Positions 16,659 to 25,219 of a stretch of DNA of 64,000 nt are shown piece by piece (the stretch's first letter is position 1; each line of letters starts with the position of its first letter). Origin of the DNA: an uncultured Erythrobacter sp. (lineage in GTDB: Bacteria; Pseudomonadota; Alphaproteobacteria; Sphingomonadales; Sphingomonadaceae); contig CANKYI010000001.1 of the NCBI GenBank assembly GCA_947488085.1, positions 1,373,928 to 1,437,927 on the forward strand. Direction: 5' to 3'. The notes under the pieces were generated by a model that had not been told where the DNA came from, did no database searches, and saw only the letters and a list, made by a program, of their open reading frames with translations. The position numbers were made by a program, and so were the translations under genes.

Positions 16659-17555
16659 GTGAGCACTTACCTGCCCACCATCAAACAGCTGCAATATTTG
16701 GTGGCGCTGCACGAACATGGCCATTTTGGCCGTGCGGCAGAGGCCAGCTTCGTTTCCCAATCCACTCTATCCGCCGGTATTCGAGAATTGGAATCGCTGC
16801 TGGGCGTGACGTTGGTGGAACGCTCGCGTCGCGTTGTTCGGTTCACCGCCTTGGGCGATGCCGTGGTGGCCAAAGCGAACCGCTTGCTGCGCGAGGCTGA
16901 GGAATTGTCCGATCTGGTTCAGGCGTCGGGAAAGCCGCTCTCGGGCCAGCTGCGCATGAGCGTTATTCCCACCATCGCTCCCTTTATGCTGCCGCGTATT
17001 CTGCCGCGTTTGCGCAAAGAGCGCCCGGACCTGTCGCTGATGCTGCGTGAAGAGACCAGCCACGATGCGATTGAATCGCTGCAACATGGACGGGTTGATT
17101 GCGTCCTCTTGGCTCTGCCATTTGATACGGGCGAAGTGGAGGTCGAACATATCGCCGATGACCGGCTGTTTGTAGCCTTCCCAAAGGATGATCCGCGTGA
17201 CCCGCCTGCGCAGATTCCGCCAGATATGATTGATGAAGGGCGGTTGTTGCTCCTCGAAGATGGTCACTGTCTGCGCGATCACGCACTGGCTGCATGCAAC
17301 CGATCCGAACTACGCGCGAGTGCAAGCATGATCGCCACGAGCCTGCATACTCTGGTGCAAATGGTCGAGAATGATTTAGGCCTCACCATGCTGCCCGAAA
17401 TGGCAATTGATGCGGGTATCTTGACCACGACCGAAGTGGTCGCGCGCCCCGTTAAAAGCGCCACTGCCGTGCGTAAAATCGCGCTTGTCTGGCGCAAGAA
17501 CTCTCCGCGAGAGGCAGACTTTCGCCTGCTCGCAGACGAATTGCGCGCAGGATAG
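16659..17555 (+). CDS. oxyR: Hydrogen peroxide sensor-regulator OxyR
   Basis: This 298-residue LysR-type regulator has an N-terminal HTH in LPTIKQLQYLVALHEHGHFGRAAEASFVSQSTLSAGI. The effector domain keeps the redox cysteine pair in LEDGHCLRDHALAACNRS, with the same 8-residue gap as Cys199 and Cys208 of E. coli OxyR. Peroxide would form the disulfide and switch on catalase and peroxiredoxin genes. I use GTG 16659, one base after the rnd stop and preceded by GAGG, so the gene is probably translationally coupled to rnd. The track's TTG start is less likely. Confidence 0.93.
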   Translation: MSTYLPTIKQLQYLVALHEHGHFGRAAEASFVSQSTLSAGIRELESLLGVTLVERSRRVVRFTALGDAVVAKANRLLREAEELSDLVQASGKPLSGQLRMSVIPTIAPFMLPRILPRLRKERPDLSLMLREETSHDAIESLQHGRVDCVLLALPFDTGEVEVEHIADDRLFVAFPKDDPRDPPAQIPPDMIDEGRLLLLEDGHCLRDHALAACNRSELRASASMIATSLHTLVQMVENDLGLTMLPEMAIDAGILTTTEVVARPVKSATAVRKIALVWRKNSPREADFRLLADELRAG

Positions 17556-17686
17556 CGTTCAAAATCGGCACAGTTTGCATCCTTAGGTCAAGTCCCTATG
17601 GTGCGAGGCAACAAGCGCTGTCCGTTCGGTAAGCCGCGCGTGAAACGCCAGAAAAATACTCGGGAAGACCCATCGCACATTCCACC

Positions 17687-19393
17687 ATGCCCAATGAGGC
17701 TGATACTCCGATTGACCCGCCATTAGTCGATCTGCCAATCAACACCCACGATAGCGGTTTCTACAACGGTTTCAGCCGCGAGGTCACGATTCCTGGCAAG
17801 ATCATCGTGTCACTCATCATCATGTGGGCGATCTTTTTCCCAGTAAATGCGATGGAGACGCTTAAGATTGCCAACTCAACGATCATCGCATCGTTTAGTG
17901 GTTGGTACATCTATCTCGTCGCGTCGTTCATCGTGGTTTGCGGGGTGCTCGCATTGCTCCCTCAAAGCGGCCGCTTGCGCATTGGTGAACCCGACGGAAA
18001 GCCGGAGTTTTCTCGTTTTTCGTGGTTTTCGATGCTGTTCGGTGCCGGGATAGGGATCGGAATGCTGACCTATTCCACGGGCGAACCACTCGCCCATTTT
18101 GCAAGCAATCCAGACATAATCCGCGGCACAATCGAAGCCTCCTCGCCCGAGGCGGTGCGTTCTGCATACATGTGGACGTTCCTGCATTGGGGCTTCGGCG
18201 CTTGGTGCACCTATGCGCTGGTTGGCTTGGCAATCGGCTATGTTGCGCACCGCCGCGGATTGCCTTTGACGATCCGATCAAGCCTCGCGCCAATCTTTGG
18301 CGAGCGGATGTCAGGACCAGCGGGTCATTTGGTCGATATTGTCGCTGTGGTCGCAACGATCCTTGGCGTGGCGGTCACGATGGGATTGGGCGTTCAACAA
18401 TTTGTCGCAGGGCTGCACCGCATCGGCCTTGGTGATTGGTTGATGGTGACGAACGCCGATGGCGAACTCACTGCATCTGCCGCCGCGATTGTGGTTGCGC
18501 TATTGCTGTTGGTGGGAGCATCGACGATTAGCGCACTTTCAGGTGTGGGCCGCGGGATTAAGTGGCTTTCGAACATCAATATGGGGCTGTCTTTCGCACT
18601 GCTCGCACTGTTCGCAGTGGCTGGATCAGGTTTGTATGGCCTGAAGTTGCTGGGCGTTGGCATCTGGGATTATATCGTCACCCTTCCCGCCAACTCGCTC
18701 ACTCTATTCAGCTCTGATGGCAGCGATGCGGGCGATGCGTTGGTTCAATGGCAGCTTGATTGGTCGGTGTTCTATTGGGCGTGGTGGATCGCCTTTGCGC
18801 CGTTTGTTGGCATGTTCATCGCGCGCATTTCTCGAGGACGAACGATCCGCGAATATATCTTCGGCGTTGCCTTGGTCCCTGCTCTTATGTGCTTCCTTTG
18901 GATGGGACTTGCAGGCGGCACAGCGATCGATCTGGAACTGAACGGTCAAGCACAAGGTGCGATCCTCAACACCGGCATCTCTGATCAACTTTACGCCACT
19001 CTCGCCGTATTGCTCAGCCCGAATGTCGCATGGGTGGTGTCCGGGCTCGTCGTGGTTTTGTTGATGACGTATCTCATCACATCGGTCGACAGCGCAATCC
19101 TGATCGTCAACACTATTAATGGCGCCGGCGAAGATGAAGGCGGGCGGCGATATCACATCCTGTTCTGGGGCACTGCACTGGCGTTTGTCGTGGGATCGAT
19201 GCTGATCCTTGGCGGGATCGAAGCCATTCGGATCACTATGATCATCGGAGCCTTACCGTTTTCCGTCGTTGTGACGCTGATGGGTGCATCGATTATCAAG
19301 GCTGTCGTCTACGACCTCATCCGCAAACGCCAAGGCGTGCCGACCACCGAAGAGGCGTGTCTGGAATGGGCGGAAGAGCAAAAAGTGGCCTGA
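17687..19393 (+). CDS. BCCT family betaine/choline/carnitine transporter
   Basis: This 568-residue membrane protein has about 12 helices and the family signatures WFSMLFGAGIGIGMLTYSTGEPLAHF and FYWAWWIAFAPFVGMFIARISRGRTIREYIFG. BCCT carriers import compatible solutes such as glycine betaine or choline using sodium or proton gradients. It lies 131 bp after oxyR on the same strand, so OxyR control is possible but not shown. The N-terminal 30 residues are a short cytoplasmic tail without a regulatory domain, and the C-terminal tail is also short, which argues against strong osmosensing like BetP. Confidence 0.93.
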   Translation: MPNEADTPIDPPLVDLPINTHDSGFYNGFSREVTIPGKIIVSLIIMWAIFFPVNAMETLKIANSTIIASFSGWYIYLVASFIVVCGVLALLPQSGRLRIGEPDGKPEFSRFSWFSMLFGAGIGIGMLTYSTGEPLAHFASNPDIIRGTIEASSPEAVRSAYMWTFLHWGFGAWCTYALVGLAIGYVAHRRGLPLTIRSSLAPIFGERMSGPAGHLVDIVAVVATILGVAVTMGLGVQQFVAGLHRIGLGDWLMVTNADGELTASAAAIVVALLLLVGASTISALSGVGRGIKWLSNINMGLSFALLALFAVAGSGLYGLKLLGVGIWDYIVTLPANSLTLFSSDGSDAGDALVQWQLDWSVFYWAWWIAFAPFVGMFIARISRGRTIREYIFGVALVPALMCFLWMGLAGGTAIDLELNGQAQGAILNTGISDQLYATLAVLLSPNVAWVVSGLVVVLLMTYLITSVDSAILIVNTINGAGEDEGGRRYHILFWGTALAFVVGSMLILGGIEAIRITMIIGALPFSVVVTLMGASIIKAVVYDLIRKRQGVPTTEEACLEWAEEQKVA

Positions 19394-19749
19394 AGACTTT
19401 ATGCAACACTTAGATTTTCAAATAAACTCAAAGTTGCATTTGACTATATTTGAATAGTTTTAATCTTCCCTTGAGAGAATTATCCATAGAATAAGGTCTT
19501 CTCTCGATGATTGTAAGTATACGATCTGAATACTGAAGATTTACAACTCATGCTGATCTGTGTTGTTATTCTGCAACAAGGCAGCAAAGGTTCTTGAAAA
19601 CTCACACTTTCACTGTGGCCAGCTTACTGACCGCTTGGTAACGGGCCTTTGCGCCAGCGTTGCGTTTACTCGCTCGCGCGCAATTCTTGGGTTTACGCTG
19701 ATGCAGTTCCGCATCGCGGGCCCATACGAAAGCTCAAAGGGGCATATAA
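19394..19749. other. 356-bp intergenic region before the TonB-dependent receptor
   Basis: The first half is markedly AT-rich compared with the flanks. It contains ATGCAAC (19401-19407) facing GTTGCAT (19433-19439) as a spaced inverted repeat, followed by TTTGACTATATTTGAATAG, which may include promoter elements. The second half returns to normal composition and ends with AAAGGGG 8 bp before the receptor ATG, a plausible ribosome binding site. I see no RNA gene or convincing ORF here. Confidence 0.4.
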
Positions 19750-22407
19750 ATGTCAAAGTACATAAGCGGGGCGTCGATTGGCGCACTCGCGGTCGCAATT
19801 GCATCGCCAGTTGCGGCGCAAACCGCAGATCAACCGGCTCAGGCTGAAGAACGCCAAGGCGGCGTTGGCTCCATCGTTGTTACCGCACAACGCCGCAGCG
19901 AAGACCTGCAGGACGTGCCGGTTTCCGTCTCCGCCATTGGCGCAGAAGCTCTCGATGAGCTGAACATCGACACGTTTGAGGACTATCTCGACCAGATCCC
20001 AACTGTAACCGCAGGCGGCAATGGCCCGGGTCAAAGCACGATATACATTCGCGGCCTTGCCTCCACCACGCCGAACATCACGGTTGCTGGTGTTGCCGGT
20101 CTTGCGCCAAACGTTGCGCTCTACCTCAACGATCAACCGCTCTCACAGCCGGGCCGTAACCTCGACGTTTACGCCGCTGACCTTGAGCGGATCGAAGTGC
20201 TCTCGGGCCCGCAAGGCACTCTGTTCGGCGCTAGTTCGCAAGCGGGCGTTGTGCGCCTGATCACGAACAAGCCTGATCTGTCGGGCTTCTCTGCAAGTTC
20301 ATCGGCTGGCATCTCCTTCACCAAAGGCGGCGAAGCGAGCTACCAGGGCGAAGTGATGGTCAACGTGCCGGTTAGCGACACGTTCGCACTGCGCGGCGTC
20401 GTCTATCTTGATGATCAAGGCGGCTACATCGACAATGTCGCTGGCACCCGCGATCTGACCGAAAGCGCGCGTTTCCGCCCTGAAGGTTTCGTCCGTGAAA
20501 ACGGCGTGCCTGTGAACGCCAACCGCGCCGGTTTCCAGTCAACCGCTGATCTGTCGGGCGTCACATTCCTGCAAGCTGACAACGCCGGCATTGCCGAAGA
20601 TAACTTCAACGACACCACCTATGCTGGCTTCCGCGTCAGCGCATTGTGGGAAGTCACACCGGATTGGACAGTAAGCCTGTCCCACCAGCGTCAGAGCTTG
20701 GAATCAGACGGTGTGTTCTTTGCCGACCCGGAATTGGGTGGTCTGGATGATCTGGAAATCGAGCGTTTCGAAGCAGACCGTCTCGAAGACGATTTCTCGA
20801 ACACCAGCTGGACCGTCGAAGGACGCATTGGCTGGCTCGATGTGATCTATACCGGCGCATACACCGACCGCGAAAGCGAACAGCGCGCGGATTACACCGA
20901 CTACCTATTTGCGGGCCAATATCTTCCCTATTACATCTGTGATGGTTCGGTGAGCTATCCCGGCGCGGGCAACGATCCGTCCGGCACATGCCAAGCGCCA
21001 AACCTGTTCGTGAACTCCTTCTCCAAAACCGAAGTGTTCACACAGGAATTGCGTTTCAGCACACCTGAAGATTGGCGCGTGCGCTTCCAAGGCGGCGGCT
21101 TCTATTCCGATCTCAGCCTCGAAGAGCGCGTTGATTTTGCCTATCCCGGCAACACCATTGCGCAGCCATTTGGTCCGTTTGCTGAAAACTTCCCGCAAAC
21201 AACCGGCTTTGTCTCCGATCCGGGTCCATTCCCCGCCTCGACAATCTTCCGCAACGACATTCGCCGTACAGACGAACAGTTCGGCATCTTTGGCGAAGCA
21301 AGCTTCGACATTGTGCCTGACCTGCTGACCGTCACACTCGGCGCGCGTTATTATGATGTTGAAGTTGATTTTGAAGGCAGCGCCAACGGTTCGTTCTGTA
21401 ACTCTGGCGGCACCGATCAAAACGCATTCGGCACCGACATCAGCGATCTTTATAATGGCGATGGGCAGTTCACCTTTATCGGATCATGCGATCCTGCTTT
21501 GCGCCAGACTTTCGACTTGAATGACAGCTTGGCTGATATTCAGGCCGCTGGCCTTTCTGCAGCGCAAGCGCAGCAAGTGTTCAACGCCGTTCGCGCGCCA
21601 GACACCGCATCGACCGATGGCTTGATCTACAAGGGTACGGTTACGCTGACCCCAAATGAAGACCTGCTGTTCTATGCAACATATTCAGAGGGCTTCCGCC
21701 CCGGCCTGCTCAACCGTCCCGGCGGCGCAGTGGCACCGGGAACTGGCTTTGTTGTGCCATTCGAGGTCGAAACCGATGAAGTGAAAAACTACGAGCTGGG
21801 TTGGAAAATGGACCTTCTCGAGGGTCAATTCCGCTTCAACGGCTCGGCGTTCTTCGTGGACATTTCGAACCTGCAAACGCAGATTTTCGATCCTTCGATC
21901 ACAAACCTCTTCTTCTCGTCCAACGCGGCCGATGCAGAGATTTACGGGATTGAAGCAGACTTTACCGTTGCACCTTATGCGACGCCGGGTCTGACACTGT
22001 CGGGCGCATTCTCGATCCTCGATACAGAGATCACCGAAATCCTCATCCCGACCACAGACGTGATCGAAGGTGAAGAGCTTGCATACGCTCCGGGTTTTCA
22101 GGGCAATATTCGCGCTCGATACGAATGGGATCTGTCGGATAGCCTTGAGGCGTATATCCAACCGCAAATGACCTATTCGGGTTCGAAGTTCACTGACATT
22201 ATCGAGATCAACAAGATCGAACTCGATAGCTACACCACGTTCGACCTGTCGGTTGGTGTGAAAGCGGAACAGTGGCGTTTTGAAGTGTTTGGTGAGAACC
22301 TTTCAGATGAACGCGCCGAAGTATCCGGCATCTTTGGCAATGACCGCGAACGCATCATCACCAACCGTCCTTTGACGGTCGGCATGCGCGTGTCATTCGA
22401 CTACTAA
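19750..22407 (+). CDS. TonB-dependent outer-membrane receptor
   Basis: The protein has 885 residues with a signal peptide (ISGASIGALAVAIASPVAAQ). A plug domain starts at IVVTAQRRSEDLQDVPVSVSAIGAEAL and includes YIRGLAS and RIEVLSGPQGTLFGASSQAGVVRLIT. A long beta-barrel ends GMRVSFDY with a terminal aromatic. The near-TonB-box IVVTAQRR and the PVSVSAI segment are typical of sphingomonad receptors for organic substrates rather than siderophores. The TPR-sulfotransferase follows 86 bp downstream, beyond a terminator. The ligand is unknown; two Cys-bearing loops (ICDGSVSYPGAGNDPSGTC, FCNSGG) may be surface disulfides. Confidence 0.93.
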   Translation: MSKYISGASIGALAVAIASPVAAQTADQPAQAEERQGGVGSIVVTAQRRSEDLQDVPVSVSAIGAEALDELNIDTFEDYLDQIPTVTAGGNGPGQSTIYIRGLASTTPNITVAGVAGLAPNVALYLNDQPLSQPGRNLDVYAADLERIEVLSGPQGTLFGASSQAGVVRLITNKPDLSGFSASSSAGISFTKGGEASYQGEVMVNVPVSDTFALRGVVYLDDQGGYIDNVAGTRDLTESARFRPEGFVRENGVPVNANRAGFQSTADLSGVTFLQADNAGIAEDNFNDTTYAGFRVSALWEVTPDWTVSLSHQRQSLESDGVFFADPELGGLDDLEIERFEADRLEDDFSNTSWTVEGRIGWLDVIYTGAYTDRESEQRADYTDYLFAGQYLPYYICDGSVSYPGAGNDPSGTCQAPNLFVNSFSKTEVFTQELRFSTPEDWRVRFQGGGFYSDLSLEERVDFAYPGNTIAQPFGPFAENFPQTTGFVSDPGPFPASTIFRNDIRRTDEQFGIFGEASFDIVPDLLTVTLGARYYDVEVDFEGSANGSFCNSGGTDQNAFGTDISDLYNGDGQFTFIGSCDPALRQTFDLNDSLADIQAAGLSAAQAQQVFNAVRAPDTASTDGLIYKGTVTLTPNEDLLFYATYSEGFRPGLLNRPGGAVAPGTGFVVPFEVETDEVKNYELGWKMDLLEGQFRFNGSAFFVDISNLQTQIFDPSITNLFFSSNAADAEIYGIEADFTVAPYATPGLTLSGAFSILDTEITEILIPTTDVIEGEELAYAPGFQGNIRARYEWDLSDSLEAYIQPQMTYSGSKFTDIIEINKIELDSYTTFDLSVGVKAEQWRFEVFGENLSDERAEVSGIFGNDRERIITNRPLTVGMRVSFDY

Positions 22408-22429
22408 GTCGAATTCGATCCAATCAAAG

Positions 22430-22464
22430 CGGCGGGAGTGGCAGATCGTCACTCCCGCCGTTTT
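22430..22464 (+). terminator. Strong Rho-independent terminator after the TonB receptor
   Basis: CGGCGGGAGTG (22430-22440) pairs perfectly with CACTCCCGCCG (22450-22460) around a 9-nt loop and is followed by TTTT. This is an 11-bp GC-rich stem ending the receptor transcript. It leaves only about 30 bp for initiation of the next gene, so that gene may depend on read-through. Confidence 0.85.
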
Positions 22465-22493
22465 GCTGTCTGGCGCAATTTGGCTAAGGCCCC

Positions 22494-24452
22494 ATGATGA
22501 CACGCGAAGAGCAACTCAAAGACGCGCAATCGGCGCTGCAATCGGGCCAGTTTGAGGCTGGCTTGAACGCCGCGCGCGCTGTGTTGACTGACAACCCAGC
22601 CGATGGCGAAGCGCTGTATATGGCGGCGGTTGCGGCGCGCTATCTGAAGCAGTTCGGCACTGCTGGCGAGCACCTTTCCGCGCTACACGCCGCCATGCCT
22701 GAATATGGCCGTGCTTGGCAGGAAGAGGGACATCTTGCGGTGGCTCGCGGCGACAATCCGGCGGCGCTAGCGGCATTCGTGCGCGCAACCCGATTCAACC
22801 CTGCGCTAGAGGCAAGCTGGCGCGAACAGGCGCGTTTGCAGACCGAGGCTGGGCGCACTGGCGAAGCGCAGGCGGCAAACGCACAGCGTGAACGACTTGC
22901 GAAATTACCGCGCGAATTGCTGGCGGTGACTAATCATCTGGCAGAGGGACGCTTGATGCGAGCAGAGGAAATCTGCCGCCACTTCCTGCGCCGGAACCCC
23001 AAAAACGTAGAAGGCATGCGGCTGCTGGCTAAGATCGGGATTGATCTTGGCATTTTGGATGATGCGGAATTCCTGCTGGAAAGCGCGGTCGAATTTTCGC
23101 CGGACGATGTGCAATTGCGCTTTGACTACATCGATGCCCTGCGCCGCCGTCAGAAATCGGCCGAAGCCCGCGAACAGGCAGAGCTGTTGTATCAGCGTGA
23201 TCCCGCCAATGCGTTGTTCCAAAGCCGCCTTGCGATCGAGTGCATTCAAACGGGTGATTATGATCGGGGCTTGGAGCTCTTCGACAGCGTCCTTGAGAAA
23301 ATCCCCAATGACCCGGCCAGCCTAACCAGCCGCGGCCATGCGCTCAAAACGAAAGGCGACCGGGCTGAGGCAGAGGCAAGCTATCGCGCTGCTATCACCG
23401 CCAGACCCGATCACGGTGATGCCTACTATGCGCTCGCCAACCTCAAAACCTATCGCTTTGACGTGGACGAACTGGCCGCGATGAAGGCCCAAGTGGAGCG
23501 TACGGATCTCGCCTTTATGGACCGTGTGCACCTCAACTTTGCGCTGGCCAAAGCGTTAGAGGATGAGGGCGATTATGAGGGTGCCTTTGCGTGTTATGAC
23601 AAAGGCAATGCGTTGAAACGTGCGCAAACCCGGTACAGCGCGGACGGGATGACAAAGGAGTTGGAGCGGCAAAAAGAGCATTGCACGCCTGACCTCTTCG
23701 CCAAGCATCAAGGCGCAGGCCATACCGCGCCTGACCCAATTTTCATCCTTGGCCTGCCACGCGCGGGTTCAACCCTGCTAGAGCAGATCCTCGCCAGCCA
23801 CTCGCAGATAGACGGCACGCTGGAACTGCCCAATATCCTCGCGCTGGCGCACCGGCTACGCGGGCGCAAAGCCGGACAGTCGCTCTATCCGCAAGTGCTG
23901 CATGATTTGAACGCGGAGCAATTGGAAAAGTTCGGCGCAGACTTCATCGAAAACACCCGCATTCATCGCGCTGGCGCACCGTTCTTCATCGACAAGATGC
24001 CGAACAATTTCCGCCATATCGGCCTGATCCACCTGATCCTGCCGAATGCGAAAATCATCGACGCACGGCGCGCGCCGATGGATTGCTGTTTTTCCGGCTT
24101 CAAACAGCTCTTCGCAGAGGGGCAAGAATTCACATATGGCCTCGCCGAAGTGGGCCGATACTACGCCGATTATGTCGACCTGATGGACCATTGGGACGCG
24201 GTGCTGCCGGGCAAAGTCCTGCGTGTGCAGCACGAAGATGTGCTCGATGATCTGGAGGGTCAAACCCGGCGCATGCTCGACTATCTGGAAGTGCCATTTG
24301 AGGAACAATGCCTCGCCTTCCACCAAACCGACCGCGCCGTGCGCACCGCCTCATCCGAACAAGTGCGCGAGCCGATCAACCGCAAGGGGCAGGATGCGTG
24401 GAAACCGTTTGAGCCGTGGTTGGGCGATTTGAAAGCGGCCCTAGGAAAGTGA
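22494..24452 (+). CDS. TPR-repeat sulfotransferase
   Basis: This 652-residue protein has TPR repeats through residues 1-390 (for example SGQFEAGLNAARAVLTDNPADGEALYMAA and GDRAEAEASYRAAITARPDHGDAYYALANL). A PAPS-dependent sulfotransferase domain follows: the 5'-phosphosulfate loop is PIFILGLPRAGSTLLEQILASHSQI, and later elements include APFFIDKMPNNFRHIGLIHLILPNAKIIDARRAPMDCCFSGF. It would transfer sulfate from PAPS to an unknown acceptor. In sphingomonads this class commonly sits beside a TonB receptor, as here. Start is ATG 22494 or the adjacent ATG 22497. Confidence 0.88.
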   Translation: MMTREEQLKDAQSALQSGQFEAGLNAARAVLTDNPADGEALYMAAVAARYLKQFGTAGEHLSALHAAMPEYGRAWQEEGHLAVARGDNPAALAAFVRATRFNPALEASWREQARLQTEAGRTGEAQAANAQRERLAKLPRELLAVTNHLAEGRLMRAEEICRHFLRRNPKNVEGMRLLAKIGIDLGILDDAEFLLESAVEFSPDDVQLRFDYIDALRRRQKSAEAREQAELLYQRDPANALFQSRLAIECIQTGDYDRGLELFDSVLEKIPNDPASLTSRGHALKTKGDRAEAEASYRAAITARPDHGDAYYALANLKTYRFDVDELAAMKAQVERTDLAFMDRVHLNFALAKALEDEGDYEGAFACYDKGNALKRAQTRYSADGMTKELERQKEHCTPDLFAKHQGAGHTAPDPIFILGLPRAGSTLLEQILASHSQIDGTLELPNILALAHRLRGRKAGQSLYPQVLHDLNAEQLEKFGADFIENTRIHRAGAPFFIDKMPNNFRHIGLIHLILPNAKIIDARRAPMDCCFSGFKQLFAEGQEFTYGLAEVGRYYADYVDLMDHWDAVLPGKVLRVQHEDVLDDLEGQTRRMLDYLEVPFEEQCLAFHQTDRAVRTASSEQVREPINRKGQDAWKPFEPWLGDLKAALGK

Positions 24453-24473
24453 CCGGGGAGTAGGCGCTGCGCC

Positions 24474-25085
24474 TCACTCCATATGTTTCAAACCCACCCG
24501 CAAGTAATCCCAGCCGGTGATGCAAGTGAGCACCGCCGCCGCCCATAGGGCAACCAATCCGACCACATGGACCCAGCTTTCCGCCAATGTGGCGCAAGTC
24601 GGCGCATCGAGCGATTGGCACGGTTGGCCATGCACCGCCCCGCCAAGGATCAGCATGGCGAGCGCGATAAGCTGAAACGCGGTCTTCCACTTGGCGAGTT
24701 TTGAGACGGGGACTGACACCTGGATGCCGCCCAGAAATTCGCGCAGGCCTGATACCGCTATCTCTCGGATCAAGATGATCGTGCCCGCAATAACATGCAC
24801 ATCGCCCACATACGGCCCGCGCAAATACCCTTGTGCGGTCAGGATCAGGATGACGGCCGCCACCATGATTTTGTCCGCAATCGGATCGAGGAAGATGCCC
24901 AATTTCGACACGGTCCCCTGTGCCCGCGCCAAATATCCATCGAGGAAATCGGTAAGCGCAATCACGCAGTAAAGCAGGAACCCAATCAGATAGCCGAGCT
25001 GCCAATCCGGCCACCACAGGAAGAACCCGAGCAACGGAACCGCGAAAATCCGCGACAGTGTCAATATGTTAGGCAGCGTCAGCAT
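24474..25085 (-). CDS. pgsA: CDP-diacylglycerol-glycerol-3-phosphate 3-phosphatidyltransferase
   Basis: This 203-residue membrane enzyme carries the CDP-alcohol phosphotransferase motif DFLDGYLARAQGTVSKLGIFLDPIADK, with all four Asp, the Gly and the Arg in register. It starts the synthesis of phosphatidylglycerol and cardiolipin. I start at MLTLPNILTLSRIFAVPLL (25085), since the 22 residues before it in the track lack family character. A short hydrophilic insertion, VHGQPCQSLDAPTCATLAESW, lies near the C-terminus. It converges with the sulfotransferase gene and is divergent from the LplT-like transporter. Confidence 0.93.
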   Translation of the reverse strand: MLTLPNILTLSRIFAVPLLGFFLWWPDWQLGYLIGFLLYCVIALTDFLDGYLARAQGTVSKLGIFLDPIADKIMVAAVILILTAQGYLRGPYVGDVHVIAGTIILIREIAVSGLREFLGGIQVSVPVSKLAKWKTAFQLIALAMLILGGAVHGQPCQSLDAPTCATLAESWVHVVGLVALWAAAVLTCITGWDYLRVGLKHME

Positions 25086-25219
25086 AATCTTTGCACAACC
25101 CCTTAGCCGGTCTGAGCCCCAAGCAAAACAGTTAGCGCAGCTGTGATGCACAGGACTTGTGCCTTAACACTTAACCGCTATGTCAGCATGATAGAGAACG
25201 GGCGGGCGCACCACACTGC

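Noticed and set aside
24457-24480. Hairpin at the sulfotransferase/pgsA junction
   Set aside because: The arms pair with bulges and no T-run follows on either strand; it overlaps the pgsA stop codon, so I did not call it a terminator.
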